In this document: positions 1 through 13,838 of the stretch, in pieces | Layout: each line of letters opens with the position of its first letter | Position numbering within the stretch: position 1 is the stretch's first letter | Assembly: GCF_000150275.1 (NCBI RefSeq) | Contig: NW_002060945.1 | Span: 7,939,112-8,003,111, forward strand | Length of the DNA: 64,000 bases | Direction of reading: 5' to 3' | Origin: Trichoplax adhaerens | Lineage: Eukaryota > Placozoa > Uniplacotomia > Trichoplacea > Trichoplacidae | Translations under genes and position numbers: made by a program | Notes under the pieces: generated by a model | The model's input: the letters and a program-made list of their open reading frames with translations, nothing else | Databases searched by the model: none | Told to the model about the DNA's origin: nothing

Positions 1-1898
1 AGTACTTTAGCTTAAAACCCTTGTTGGTACCAAGTTCGGATCAATGAACCCAGTTGCTATATATGTATATTATGTTAATTGCCAATTCTTACGGAATGGA
101 TAACGATTAGAATACCGACAAGGCATAACTGATTTAAACTATCATCAAGTTATTATCTATGATGAGAGATTACCGCGAACGTTATTATGCAAAATAGTTG
201 ACAATAGTGAGAAAACAATACATAAAAGCGACGTTTATTCATGTCTTCTACTGCACTGTTTATACTATACATATCATTACCATATTAAAAGGAAAACATT
301 GATTTTTGCTGAATCACCTCGATTTTAAAAGTTTATACGCATAGTTTTAGGATATACGGTATCTAGCGTCGTCATGTGGATGATATTGAGGGGTAATTGT
401 GATAATTCATTACAAGCTACATTGCAACAACGTACTGTACAATTTTATTTCGATCTTTTTATCGCGTTTCATTGATAAATTTACGAAGTACGTAATACTT
501 GTTTTATGGCACTGTTGCTTTAATGGTTAATCTTAACAAGAAGTGAACTCTCTCTTCTTCATTCACATAGAAAATATTCCAATGTTTAGGAATACGCTGT
601 CTACTGCATGTTTTAATAACAGAACGTCCAAATACTACATTCCAACCGAAGGATAACACTCTTTAAAACGTACAGGATTGACAACAGTACTGTAAACTGC
701 ATTTCATAAACTCCTTCAATCATTTAGTGTAAGTGCAGTAGCATTGCCATAGTAGGAAGCTTTCGAATGAACTACAAAACAGTCTATCGGTCAACTTTTG
801 CGTCATTGCTGTCACATACCTGCATGTTGCATGTACTGTATAGTTCAATGAGTGCACATATCCACGTCGATATTGTAAAATTAATGGAAATGTAACAGTT
901 ACAGTACAGTATACGCACGTAATAAGCCCACGAAATGAACTAATCACAAAACATCAACATATCTTTACGTCTTTTAGTATGTCCTTTACTAAATTGTATG
1001 AAAATTTATGTGTATAGATTACAGTTGTTAGCGCAACGCTATTCTAGTTTTCTTTTTCTTTCAGTTTCATAACCTTCGTTATTACTATGACCATCTAGTA
1101 GTAACAGTATCATATTAACAGTTGCGACAACTATCTGCGAAGGTTCGCCTTGAATTGTAGCACTGTGCTATCTGTGGCTTATAACCGAACATCTTTGCCT
1201 ACCGGTTATGTCGGCAATAGTTCCCTGAAATCATTCGATATTATCGTATTGGAGATTTTCATGCATAGCAACCGTCACTATGACTTACTACTGTATAGTG
1301 ATGATACGAGTAGAAGCAAGGTCATGGAACTTGACTTACCCTTTTGTTAACATTCTTGTGGAAATATTTCAGCTCTATTCCGGTTCAACAATCCAATCAA
1401 TGATTTAATGCGATAGTCACTGTGGTCACTGTGGTCACTGTGATGAAGAAGAGCACCGATGATGTGTAAGATCGTTTAATTTTGGCTTGCAAGAAGAAAC
1501 TGTTCCACTCTCAGTGGCGGTAAAATTAATTTTCGGGAAATTCACTGTCAATTACCAAATCGTTGACTGACAAACTGCCGAAGATGTCAATGACGACGGT
1601 TGTCACCCTTGCTGAATTGAAAGATTATTGTAGATCGAATGACATCGACTACGTATAAAGTTGCCGTCACTTGTACCTGGTAATCTATCAGCCAGTTTCA
1701 GTACCGTAACGTGGTGGTGGCGTACCATTCAGTACCGCCTACTTTCTTTTCCCTGTACTGTACTGTACACTGTACTACTACTGTACCTACAGTAGGATCG
1801 TGTGTAAAAAGTTTGAATATGCCAGCTACAAATTACACGTTCTCATACGTTCTTGGATGTGTGGCATGTCTAATTAGGGTGGTCTAGAGGTCAAGATC

Positions 1899-1960
1899 TC
1901 TCTATCCAATTTCTGTACTGTACAGCAAACATACAGTACAGTACAGAAATTCGATAGAGA
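1899..1960. repeat. Foldback (25-nt arms, 12-nt loop)
   Basis: The arm at 1899-1923 pairs with the reverse complement of 1936-1960 at 24 of 25 positions. The loop is 12 nt. The inner part of each arm is made of the TGTAC/GTACA motif found elsewhere in the window, but the outer part (TCTCTATC) is not microsatellite. This suggests a real inverted duplication rather than chance. Confidence 0.8.
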
Positions 1961-2562
1961 TTGATAAAGACATGGTTCGAGATCTGGACTTTTACAGTAT
2001 GCAAGGATACTGTACACTGTACAGTACAATACAATCGCAGTATTACAGTACAGTATACTGTACAGTACAGTGTACAGTGTCTCTAACCTTGACGTGTCAA
2101 AAGTTCAGTTAACCTTTATCACGATAACAGATGAACTATTTCAATGAGAGATGAGAAAAAAATGACGGTCGAAACATTTTTTCGCGTGAATCGGGCAATC
2201 TGATTGGCTATCTCGTGACCTACCAGTCGGTAGCCGGTACCGGTAGCCCGTTTGACATTTGACATTTCGGAATCAGACGATATACTGTACAGTACTGTAA
2301 AAAGAAAGTACAGTACTGTACAGTGATCAAGTTAAGTTCAGTATCAAATCTCATACAAAATCTTCAATATTTTGAAGAGCAATTTTTTTATTATACTGTA
2401 AAATGACGGTACTATATTTTATACGTAACTCATGCCTTAAAGCAACTTCCTCGTGTAACTTCTGGATTACAGTTAACTTTTGTCTTCACTTTTGTGAAGC
2501 TATTGTAGTGCAATGTACAGTGTACGCGACAGACCCTTCTCTAATTATCTAAGGGTTAAAAG

Positions 2563-2710
2563 AGGGTCTCTACTCTCTAGTGTACAGTACACTAGAAACC
2601 CTCTATGAAGTACAGTACTGTACTGCACTGTGCAGTGTGCACTAGTGCACAGTAGAGACTCTCTCAATAATAAAGGGTCTCTAGTGCACAGCATGCTTAT
2701 GAGCATGCGT
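2563..2710. repeat. Cluster of nested palindromes
   Basis: A 19-nt palindrome at 2577-2595 has 9-nt arms (CTAGTGTAC/GTACACTAG). It sits inside a larger inverted pair, AGAGGGTCTCTAC at about 2562-2575 against GTAGAGACTCTCT at about 2652-2665, with one mismatch. GTGCAC-rich and GCATGC-rich palindromes follow up to 2710. No coding signal overlaps. Confidence 0.65.
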
Positions 2711-4565
2711 ATTTTCAGGTAGTCAAGGCTCATCCCTTATTCTCTTTTGATTTACCCTTTAAAGCAGCCACCAACCTTCTAAAGTAGCTGCGACCAATGT
2801 CTCTTCTCTTCTGTCATATGCTCCTTTATAATTGTCAGTGAGTTGTTGCCGTTCGCCTATTTCAAACAACGACAAAGAACCGTGATTTACAAATGATGAC
2901 TATTCGATTTAAGCCAGCAAACAGTCGAACTTTGATGATGATTGTTTGTTTTAAGTGGTAACAGATAGGGAGGGTTTTGACAGCAACAATTTGTTTGGTT
3001 ATAATTTGTTTATTGATATAGACCGAAAATGCAATAAAGTTCATGGCAACTTCTGGCAATTCATGACTTGATTTATGACCATGTCGTTAATAATAATAAT
3101 TAATTATTATTTAGTATATCAAATCCATTTTTTCCCTCACTACACCACAGCATTACCTACATAGGCGTACGAGTAGTTAAGATCAATTAATGATTATATC
3201 ATATTAGAATTTTTAAGAGATTGTGCAGCAAAACTGCTAGTTTTTAGACTTGGGTATAGTAGTACACGGGACGAGTTGATGTATAGCTACAAATGAACTA
3301 TTTACCGAAAGCCAGAGATAGGTTGTTCTACTGTAAACCGTGAACGTACCATCCTCAAATGCAAAGTATGATCAAGAGTACTTACTGTAAATAAAGTTCT
3401 ATCCTACTCATATGCTAGACTCTACTACAGTTAAAATTTCTCATATCATTCGCCAAGGCTCAAATTTTCCCTTCAAAGAAGTCAATATATGGATTCATTC
3501 ACTGAGCGAGTACAACAGCTTGAGATCGCAATTAGATCCTTACTATGGTACATTAAATAATACAGATAAGAATATTTATCAATGCACATTAGTCATCGTT
3601 TTCTCTTTCATACCGTAATTAAAGCAAGTTGCTTTCTGTATTGTCGTAGTAACAATTTACCGTATATACTGTACTGCAGGATAATGGAATAGAATTGCAA
3701 GGATAGCAGCGAACTAATAACAGAGCCAAGAATCATTTATGCTTTGATTTCGACGTAATAAATCACCTATAGTGCCTAAAGATTTAGCTTGACTAAATAC
3801 TAGCACAATCAATCTCAATTCTTAGCTAAGCGTTCATAGATTAAATGCGTGTAGAATTATAATTATCTATTCTACTTGATAGCATATTAAACAATTTCAA
3901 TAAAAGAAATTCGTAGGGTAAATTCTTCATAAAGGCCACAAGAATCCCAGTTCATCGACAGATACAATCGCGTACATCGAGACCAGTATTAATTATATGA
4001 TTATCAATCAGTCGAAAATAGCTACTAAATTAAACTACAATTTTAAAGGATTATAAAAAGAAAATGTACAACTCGACTAAAATTGCGATACTGTACGAAA
4101 GGAGGACTGATCATACGCTAGTTACCAATAGTGTTCTGTAACCTCACTCCAACTAAATGCCAACTCCGGATTCACATGGCCAACGTAAAGGAAATTTTTT
4201 ATTCAGACACAGGGGTCGTAATCATAACATCAAAAGTTATACTACAATCTAGTCACCCATTCAGCGATAGAATGCAATCCGATATATTAAACTTTCAAGG
4301 TACCTAGTAAGAAAGCATCTTGTACCACGTATCATAAGGAATTAATTCATATTTTGTTATAAAATAAATACTATTCAATTTAATCATTTGACTTTAGATG
4401 TGTATTTATATCAACGTAAATATCAAAATTTCATTCCATGAACTAAAGTAAGAAATAAAGATTCTATCACACTTGTAGTGTAATCCACGCGTATTCTCGT
4501 TGCCATGATATACGTCAGCTTGAGAATCAATCGTTCAATGTACAGTATATCTCCATGATCACAAT

Positions 4566-5684
4566 TTAGATAAAAGCCGCTAATTTATCTTTTGTATCGC
4601 TATGGCCAGACTTTTTAGTCATAACAGCGTTCAAATCCATAAACGTACTAGATTTTCGGCGTGTAGAAAAATTAGTTAAATTTGAAGAGGACAAGTTTGA
4701 CCGCGACAGCCTACGTCTATATTGTAATAATTTCCCGCGTAGAACATAAATTATAGGATTCCAACATGCATTCGAATAACCAAATAGTCGAGCTGCATAC
4801 TCAATGTTTGCTGCAGATGATGCCGAAATATTTGTTAACTGATTGGTTAAAGCACTTAAGACAAAAGCATAAAACATTATCCAACACAGGAAATGAACTA
4901 TAATGATAATAACCGCCGTTAAAATCGTCTGCTTCTGAACCAACCAACCTTTTTTGTCAGTTTCTACATTGCTTTTGATGCCAGTAATACCATTTGTTTT
5001 ACTTTTCATAGCGGCCAATATCTTCCAGTAGCAAACAGCTATAATAACCATTGGCAATACGTAAAGCAATAAGCCACCAATAGCGAAATAAATAAGGCTA
5101 TCAGGGTAGACTTGAGTATTTCTACAAATCGTTATCCTGCCATTGGGTAGATAATAATGTTGTACATCCGTTACAAATAGAGTTGGTAAGGCGTAAGCTA
5201 CAGCGGCTAGCCAAATTAAACAAATAATTGCACGTTTAGTCCATACATTAGATGTTATGCCATAAGTGAGCGGTTTCGTAGCCGCTAAACAGCGCTCAAT
5301 ACTGATAGCTAGTGTAGCAAATGATGATGCTCCAATTGATAATGTTTGTAGGAATGGCACAATCTTACACATAGCTGCACCAAAAGGCCATGTATAATGA
5401 ACTAGTTGTAGTACCGCAAGGACGGGTGAACATATAACTGAAGATAGTAAATCAGCTACGGCCAAATTAAAGAAGAAATAATAGGTTACTAATGGTAAAG
5501 TATGTTGCCGTGAAAGTAAAATTATAACTGTGACATTGCTTAAAATACCAATAATGCTTATTAGGCATAAAAAAATTGATTTTACAATATCTTCAGCCGA
5601 TGCTGGATGGAATATTGGATCGGCGGTTAGCATTACGTTGCTAGTTGAAAAGGCTGAAACTGCAATAGTTGTAATATTATCCAT
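4566..5684 (-). CDS. Class A (rhodopsin-like) G-protein-coupled receptor, intronless
   Basis: A complete 372-aa seven-helix receptor in one exon; the ATG at 5684 precedes an N-terminus with an N-glycosylation site (NIT). Family landmarks are N50 in helix 1, D78 in NLAVADLL of helix 2, C106 at the top of helix 3 with C187 in the second outer loop (expected disulfide), W158 in helix 4, P211 in helix 5 and NPIIY at 309-313 in helix 7. The helix 3 DRY motif reads E130-R131-C132. Helix 6 has C267-W268 but lacks the usual following proline. The basic tail RGKLLQYRRR follows helix 7. It resembles peptide/amine receptors in general, but I cannot name the ligand. It should act at the plasma membrane through G proteins. 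Confidence 0.93.
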   Translation of the reverse strand: MDNITTIAVSAFSTSNVMLTADPIFHPASAEDIVKSIFLCLISIIGILSNVTVIILLSRQHTLPLVTYYFFFNLAVADLLSSVICSPVLAVLQLVHYTWPFGAAMCKIVPFLQTLSIGASSFATLAISIERCLAATKPLTYGITSNVWTKRAIICLIWLAAVAYALPTLFVTDVQHYYLPNGRITICRNTQVYPDSLIYFAIGGLLLYVLPMVIIAVCYWKILAAMKSKTNGITGIKSNVETDKKGWLVQKQTILTAVIIIIVHFLCWIMFYAFVLSALTNQLTNISASSAANIEYAARLFGYSNACWNPIIYVLRGKLLQYRRRLSRSNLSSSNLTNFSTRRKSSTFMDLNAVMTKKSGHSDTKDKLAAFI

Positions 5685-8600
5685 GCTTACTTTCCTCCTT
5701 ATTTCAATCTTTCAACAGTAGACATGAAGAAGGCAACGCTTCTCTCTTACTTAATGTTCTCACTGATTACTGTAGCTTTTAATACACTAGCGATGACAAA
5801 GACTTGCACGTATTGTCTATATACAATCGCTGCATTATTTAAACTAGTTTTATTTGTGGTAACGCAAACTACAAATATGTTAATTAGGAATGATGCACTT
5901 ATTATAAGATTTGGCAAGTATAAAATAATAGTTACGCTTGTGTTAGTATCGTGTACAAGTAGATCATAAAACAGAATTGAAACAATATTATTATTTAATA
6001 CATCATTGATAAGTTTACAATGTATAATAGACTACTTAAAAGCGTACGGTGTTTCCATGAGATCTATTGAAATTCGGAATTGTTACCGGAAGCGGCTATT
6101 AATTTTAGCCTATTTTAATAAGAGTTTGTGACATTACTCATATCGACACCTGCTGATGCCCAATGCTATTGTACTGGTAGTTGAATTTAGAAAAAAAATC
6201 GCTATTACAACTTTACTACATCAACAAAGTGGACTGATAGTTAAAAAATATCGTAAAAAATGCAAGAAACAGTAGAGGAATGTTGATAAATTAAAGCAAA
6301 CAAACCGTTATTATTAAAAATTCGCGATTGATGTACATTGTACCGGCACGTTAGTGAATTAATCAATAGTAGAACCAGTTTACGTCAGATCAGTAAATGG
6401 ACAACTAATACCTCAGCGCTAATGCTTTATTAGCGAAAAAATTAAATCTTTTGAATTCTGTCTGGGCGTTAATTAACTCTTTAGTATGACGTAGATTGTG
6501 TTAATGGCAATTACTTCTCTATTTTCATGTTATTGGAATGTCACCCTTTATGTGTACCAGTTAATCAAGTCAAGGTAGATGATAAAATTATTTGGCCATG
6601 GCAAAAATTGCAAGTCCATAGTGCTACTTATTTTTGGATATTTTTATTCTGGTAAATGATAGTAACGCTACAGGGAACATAACATGAATCACTTGTATTG
6701 ATATACTGAACTTAATTGACTTTTAAACATTTCAAAAAGTGAGATTTACAATAGCCTTAAATCGTATAATAAGATGCGGATTGCATGCGTTAAGGGGTTG
6801 TAGTTGTCATTTTATATTTATATCGCAAGAACGGTAACCATGGGTTAATTCTTTGTTTCACGGTTTATATGGATGTATTTTCAAGAATGATTGATACATG
6901 TAAAAGAGGGACGACTGTTCTAATTTAGCTGATACTAGCCAAAATTTTACTTAACACTTGTTACGGATTGTCAAAACAACCTAGCTGTAGTGTAAAAAGA
7001 ATAAACGAATGATGGTTATGTCTCAGTATCCTAAAAGGAATAACTTCAGATACATCATACAACATCCATAATATGTGTGTTTTGGCTCTTACTAAGATAT
7101 CCTACAACCATTTCAACATGGAAATTACGTATACATTACAAAACTATAAAATACTTTAATAGAATTATAAACTAAATATTTTCATATATTTTATCGGACA
7201 TAAATAATTCGCTGTTCTGCTTCGTATTTGTCACTATTTGTATAGGTCAAATATCCGAGGTCAGAAATTATCAAAAGGGCTATGCAATATTACCAAATAA
7301 GACTGAAAGTCAACTTCTCAATATAGTATATCCGGAATAAGATAGGATGTAAGCTATACACATACAATTAACATTAATACCTCAGGACGGTATCGATGAC
7401 TTCATCTATTGCTCTAATATTTAATGTCAGAAATGTCAAATAAGCCTTCTTGCACTTTGTCGCGGAGTAACTTTTGCGTGGCTGTTGCAACATAGTTTCT
7501 GTAAGATAACTTATCTCGGAATAAATTGACATTAATTGCCAATGACGCTTTACAGGTTTTCAATAGATAACTGCATAGTTGCATAATATTATCTATAAGC
7601 TGATAATTATGTAATTAAATCTATATAGATTACCATGAATTGACTGGCTTTTTCAATAAAGTTTAGGTTCAATTTTGTCTACGAGACTAAAAGGTGTTTT
7701 GCTGTTCCTCTTGATGATAGGAGATCGTGAGTATTTAGAGTCGTACTGCGGGTAAATATCAGGGAGGATGAACCTGACAGCAGGCTCGTAGTTGTAATTT
7801 CTGTAACACGCGTAGTTTTATTTTTCGTCATAACAAACTTAAATTTATAACATACTTTTATAGTATTCACACTTGCAATTATATATTATAGCTACAAATT
7901 ACGTCAGAAGATATGCTATTATTGTTAAAATTATTTTTTCCAAAATCAGCCACGGATTTGAATATTGGATATGATACTGTATTAGCTCTTGCATAGATGC
8001 AACGCAAGAGTAAATACATTAGCAATAGGCAATAACTTAACTTAGCTGCCTTAAATTATTACCGATAGCATATTAATTTTTTTGAGCGAAGTATAAGATA
8101 TAACACAGCTACCAATTCAATTATTCTCGGTAATATTATATAGGCTTGAATATACTATGAAATTTTGATTAACAGTTTACAACAATCTTTTGATCACGTT
8201 ATCCAAAATTTTACTCAAGTCACTTTCTAGCGTTTAATTAATTTGATCACTTGCTACGTTGATTTTTTACTACCTTAAACTTCAATACTACCAAAATTTA
8301 CTTTATATGACTTATTCATCGAGTGTTACTATTGATTATGATCATACAGTCCTGTACCCATTATTAGGGGACAGTCCATGTATTGGGATATTTTATCATG
8401 TAACTTCTTTATCCTAAATTAATCGTTATAGTTAATATTATAATAATATTTGTGATAGAACTTATACTATATTACCGTATCGAATAACGCTGATGTGGGA
8501 ATCTATCATACAATATATGGAAACTTTTTTGAAATGGTGAACTCTGATCAAGTAGCTTCAAAATGAAATTTAACGAGTTTCCAAAATAGAAATACGTTTC

Positions 8601-11600
8601 TGATGGAAAAGTTAAGGAGATGATCAATGGGCTATCTTATTTTAAATTTTATAACAACAGTCGAGTAGAGAATATCACTTCTGAGCAGCACCTCAAAAAA
8701 TTACTATGGATGTAGTTTTCACGTATTTCATGTTATTTGCACGTAGAAATGCAAAAATTAAACTGCTTAACACAATGCTACTATAATGCTTAAAATTAGT
8801 TCAGAGCATAAATATTGAACCAGGGTCAACGATCTATTGATCTTTATCAAATCATGTTAGTAATAGCAAAAAGCTCGCTTTAAAATAATTTCAAAACGCG
8901 TAAAATATTCTATTTACCCGTATTAGGAATCATTGTTCGGAAAAAAATCAAGTAGAAAATAACCAATCGCTATTCGCTGGACATTCATTAATCGGTAATC
9001 AATGCTTTAATCATACTCCCTTTTAAAGCGAAAATTTAGTAAGAAAATACATAGTTCTAATTAAATTAAAGTTCTACAACATGTTTTATGTAAAATCCAG
9101 CTTTTGGCTATTATTTTAATTGCTACGGAACCTCTTTTAGATAGCGTTCTCTTGTAATGTAAAAGTGCTAAAAATGTTTTATGTAAAATCCAGCTTTTGG
9201 CTATTATTTTAGTTATTAAGGAACCTCTTTTAGATAGCGCTCTTTTGTAATGTAAAAGTGCCATATACTTAAAGGTGCTAATTGTCTTCATTCCTATCAA
9301 CCGTCTGACTATTGTTTGCAACATGTGTGATGGCGCCATACTCTTTGCTGAGATCACGAAAATTCGATCAGATGTATACGTATGATAATAATTAAAAAAA
9401 TTATGGTATGTATGAATCAAAACTATATATCACGCAATCAACTGTAGAATCACGTTATTTAGTAGGTCAGAAAAAATTTCAATAAAATACATAATTCTAC
9501 TACTGCAGTATTATTAAGTTGAAAAGGAAGTTATTAGAGGATAAATTCATCAATATTCTTAATGTATAATTTATCCTAGTTTTTCCGGTGATCAATATCG
9601 TACAAGCTACAAGCGGAGGCAAGAGAGATACATAAATAACTCTATTGTTTGTGCCAGGTTTTTTTATCTACCCATGTGCCAAGTAAGAAACACAGCATTT
9701 GCTGTTAACTTTAAAAATAAAATGACTTAAATAGAGTTAACGGATAGGTGGTACGAATTACCGGCAATTTATTGAAATGTCACAAATGGCGCCAAGAAAA
9801 AAGGCAGGAAGAGATAGTAATAATCAAAGATACTTCACTTTTAAGAGTTACAGATGCTGTATATATACAGTACGTACGGTTTAAATACTCATGATTGTAT
9901 TTGCAACACGCTGTGCAAATGCTTAATTATGATATGAGTGTTATTTGTAAATTCAGCAGACATCGAAATTAAATACAGCTAGAGCGACCACCCCTAGTTT
10001 AGATTTAAAGTTCTAATATATTATGCATACGTAATCTACATTTGTTTCGTCTTAGGTATTTCGGATATGATGGTAATGTCATCAAAAACCTTGTAGATTG
10101 ATTTGTATTGAGGATATTGAATAAATTACAAAGAAGTAGATATAGTTCGTCATGAAAGCGATTGCAATCACGAAAATGTTAAAATTTTCGTAAACGTTAC
10201 AGTCAATGCAAGACCTTTGCTTTAAAAAAAAAGAATTTATGGAATAAATTCTACGAATTAAAGTCTAATAATTATACTAAAACCTAGAAAGCCATAGGTT
10301 AAAGACATTTTAATTACCGTTACGTACGAGAGCCCATAACGACTGTACTTGATGCATGTTTGCGAGTGCTTTACTATGTATTATAATATGTATCTCTACA
10401 AAATTACACTAACATTATTATGTATCTGGTATGCAAATACATTTAAATGCATCATTATTAAAGTCGATAGACAGACTCACTAACAGATTAAGTTCATAAT
10501 GTTTTATATTGCTAAATGTATGTAGAAAAGTTAGATATTATTTCCTAGTATTAATTAAGTATAATGCCTAAACCGGAAAGTTAGTGTTTGGACTCAAATT
10601 ATTTTAGAAAATAAAATGCTTCTATTATTATTAGTCATACTATAACTAACGATCAGTTTCCAAGCTTCATAGGGATAAAAGAGATACTTGATATCAAGGA
10701 GAAATTATCATCAATTTTAAAAGTATCATTTATTAAAAATTATTGTAATTTAAGTAGTATTCATTTTACAATACTGTAGTAACTAGTTCTAAATACTTTG
10801 ATAATCTTATTCCTTAAGATATAGACGTTGTTAACAGATTATGCCATGATCTTACTTTACAATTTATAAATCGTGCTATAGGTACCGCACTTTTCCGGTA
10901 AAAATTGAACTGCCACATTAATTGAATCCTTACGTTATATATCTTTCAAATATTAAAATTAAAATTTTGATATCATGTTAATAGCAATGTATTAGATGCA
11001 AAAATTTCAAAATAAAGATATTTTTTATTTCATCAAGAAAATTGTGAACGCCTCAGAATAATATCTAATATCACACATATTAGTGTTTATTGTGTTACTT
11101 GAATTTAATTATAATAGATAATGAAGAACAGTATGCACAATATACCTTCAGCGTATCTACGTTCACAATCTAAATAAAGTAACAATAATAAGGCTTCATA
11201 GAAAGGAAGTTTCAAATAATATCGAATTTAAGAAAAATTTGATTACTTTACGATTAGAATTGACATTGCCAAATGTAATATTGTAATTTCATTATCCCGC
11301 TAGAAAATTGGAAGGCTCGATAGTCTTACCATCAGTGGCTATAGACGAAGAAAGCTATTTGGGCTGTTAGAATACAATATTAGTGATTAACATTTTGAAA
11401 ATCACCTGACCGTTTCATTTCGAAGGTCCGTTCATTAGATAGCATACAACATACTGTAGGTATATTTGTAAGTAGCTTTTTGACGGCAATTTAAGTGTTA
11501 TCGTAAATAAATTATTTAGACGGGTAAATTTTTTTGTAAAATTACCGAAGTATTTACGATTTGGAATGATACTTTGAACAAACTTTAAAGTAATTATTAG

Positions 11601-12797
11601 CAATGTGCGTCGTATACTTACAAATTATGGTGATACATATAAATATACATATTTAATTTATATGCAAACGTGCAATAAAACTTATCGAAGCCAGCTTAGT
11701 AACAAAAATTTTACATCTGTAAAGAAATATGAAATAAGAAATATTAAAGATTTACATATAAAATTTATTGATCAGTTTTATTCTTCTTATTTTTATATCC
11801 CTTCTTCATGCCCTCTATTGAAATTTCAGTGGTCATATTTCGATCTAGTAGTAATTGAAGCCTGTGCAGTAATTTACTATTAATCTACTCCATATTCATT
11901 TAATATTAAAAACCAGCTTTTACAATATATAGTAGTATGGTAGCATATAGTAACTATGAAAAATCTGAGAAAGTAAAATATAGCAGTGTATTAATTATGT
12001 CGATTTAAAGCCAGCCAAATGACGAATTGTTACTTAGTTTCAAAGTTAACCAGGTGTAACTTTATAAAACACCTTGAAACAACATTCCAATTTTAATAGC
12101 GTATCAAAGTATCAATTACGTCCAAGATTATATAGATTAAGTACTTAAATAGTGCTCTCGGCAATTTCTCATTACATAATGTAATGCATAATTACTTTAG
12201 AGATGAAATTTCAATTTATATAGACAAAAGCGTTTATTGTCATATAAAATTTACAGTCTTTCATCTTAGTATATTATTTCGTGTTCTGTAGTCATCCGTA
12301 ATTTAATAAGCTTATTTTGTAATCGATTTAAATGTGATTGTACTATTGTTCCGCAATGATAAATACATAATTTAAGTTTTTGATTGTGTTTCATTTTGGA
12401 CAGCTTTCTTGTCTGAATATTCCAATATTAGCATCAATCAATTGAACTTCAAACTGTTTATTGTCGTACTGTATTTGAATTGTGCAGACAAATCATTTTA
12501 AACGTTATATAAATATAATAGCATGTTTTGGTTCGCAAAATTACAAGAAATTACTGATAACAAAAAAAATATAGATTTTATCCCCAAGATTAAGGGATAA
12601 AATTGATTGAATTGATGCAATTGTATCACTTTGATAATGCTCTACTTCTTGTTGAAGTATCCGGGATCGCGAATGAATTTTTTACGGAGAATTACCTTAC
12701 GATAACTTTACTGGAACTTCGTCGATTACGAATTTCTTCTTACGAGTTGCAAGGTTGATTGTGAGTTTGATTTAACGATAAACAAACTTTTTGAATC
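5685..12797. other. Gene-poor AT-rich intergenic region
   Basis: No conserved gene is visible across about 7 kb. Short open frames occur, for example 5724-5969 (+) and 11605-11883 (+). Their products are compositionally simple and carry no family motif, so I do not call them. The only clear structure is the small tandem duplication near 9.1 kb, listed separately. Confidence 0.55.
9078..9262. repeat. Tandem duplication, about 96 bp x 2
   Basis: A block beginning GTTTTATGTAAAATCCAGC is repeated directly after about 96 bp (near 9078 and 9174). The copies differ by a few substitutions and share CTCTTTTAGATAGCG and TTGTAATGTAAAAGTGC. No coding function is apparent. Confidence 0.8.
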
Positions 12798-13838
12798 ATG
12801 TATAATGACACTGAAAATTACGCTATGACAACTTCTACAACTCCTCTGTTACTAACTTATGCAAGCGATATCCGATCAGTTACTCATATTTTTATTGCGG
12901 CCGTTATTACTTTCGGTGGAATTATTAGCAATATGCTTGCAATTATAGGTATTATTAGGCAAAAAAATTGGCATGGTAAAGTTATCAATCCTTTTTATTT
13001 AAATTTGGCTATCGCTGATTTTATAGTATGTGCCGTATGTCTTCCAATTACGGTAGTGAATCATTTACTATTAAACTCATGGATCTTAAATCATTCCAAT
13101 TGTAAAATTTTACCTACTATTCAAGTATTTGCGATTACAGCTTCGTCTTTAACTATCATCGCTATTAACTTTGAACGTTTATATGCAGCAATTACTCCAA
13201 TTCGTTATTCTTTGCAAGTTAATAGCTACAAAATTTGCTTCATTATCGCTTTTATATGGATAATTAGTAGTATTTTCTCTCTGCCTAACATATTCTTTTT
13301 GCATACATCTATATATTCCATAGATGGTCGATCCTTTGTACTTTGTAGTTATGTATGGAAAAAACTTACTAGTATTGGTTACATTTATATTATATTTAGT
13401 GCTCTTTTTTATTACATTATTCCATCGGTGAGTGCGGTGATGTCATATCGCTATATCTCAACAAAAGTATCACAGAACGGAAGATATTTAATGAAAGATC
13501 AAATCGAACTAAGTGGAGTATATAGCTTAGATGGATCGACACTTTCTAGGTGTCCAACAATTTCTCGATATACTAGAATTCAACGCACTGCAACTCGTTT
13601 AGCGATTATAGTTACCACCATCCATGTATTAACTTGGTCTGGGTATCCAACGTTGTTGCTACTTCAATTGGTTAAAGCCCTACCACAAAAGGCAAACTAT
13701 TTGCCAGACTTATCTTTTTCTTTAAAAATTATTGGGTTTGCAAGTTCAGGCTTCAATCCGATCATTTACGTTTTAAATAAATCTGCAAAGCAACCTAACT
13801 CGAGACCATCAAGAAAGTCTCGTATTTATTCCGTATAA
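12798..13838 (+). CDS. Class A (rhodopsin-like) G-protein-coupled receptor, intronless
   Basis: A complete 346-aa receptor in a single exon. It shows N45 in helix 1, D74 in NLAIADF of helix 2, C102 (helix 3) and C183 (second outer loop) for the conserved disulfide, W154 in helix 4, P209 in helix 5 and NPIIY at 320-324. The DRY position reads E126-R127-L128. Helix 6 has W280-S-G-Y-P284 in place of CWxP. N-terminal NDT at 3-5 could be glycosylated. Inner loop 3 (about 220-268) is polar and ends in basic residues. It differs from the minus-strand receptor at 4.6-5.7 kb in most non-landmark positions, so the two are not recent duplicates. Ligand unknown. A possible AATAAA lies at 14086-14091. Confidence 0.92.
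   Translation: MYNDTENYAMTTSTTPLLLTYASDIRSVTHIFIAAVITFGGIISNMLAIIGIIRQKNWHGKVINPFYLNLAIADFIVCAVCLPITVVNHLLLNSWILNHSNCKILPTIQVFAITASSLTIIAINFERLYAAITPIRYSLQVNSYKICFIIAFIWIISSIFSLPNIFFLHTSIYSIDGRSFVLCSYVWKKLTSIGYIYIIFSALFYYIIPSVSAVMSYRYISTKVSQNGRYLMKDQIELSGVYSLDGSTLSRCPTISRYTRIQRTATRLAIIVTTIHVLTWSGYPTLLLLQLVKALPQKANYLPDLSFSLKIIGFASSGFNPIIYVLNKSAKQPNSRPSRKSRIYSV

Larger units (their letters stand above)
1..4565. other. Gene-free stretch with palindromic TGTAC motifs
   Basis: No open frame here looks like a conserved protein and I find no convincing exon. The visible content is repetitive. Short CAGTAC/GTACTG palindromes are dense from about 1740 to 2640. A 9-bp unit (TCACTGTGG) is repeated three times near 1416-1442. 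Two foldbacks are listed separately. Positions 2650-4565 are ordinary AT-rich sequence, the intergenic region 3' of the GPCR on the minus strand. Confidence 0.6.

Noticed and set aside
5724-5969. 81-codon hydrophobic open frame divergent from the minus-strand GPCR
   Set aside because: It starts 40 bp upstream of the receptor on the other strand and looks signal-peptide-like, but hydrophobic composition is expected by chance in T-rich DNA and no motif or splice context supports it.
11605-11883. 92-codon open frame
   Set aside because: It is composed mainly of residues typical of AT-rich random sequence (Y, K, I, N) with no domain.
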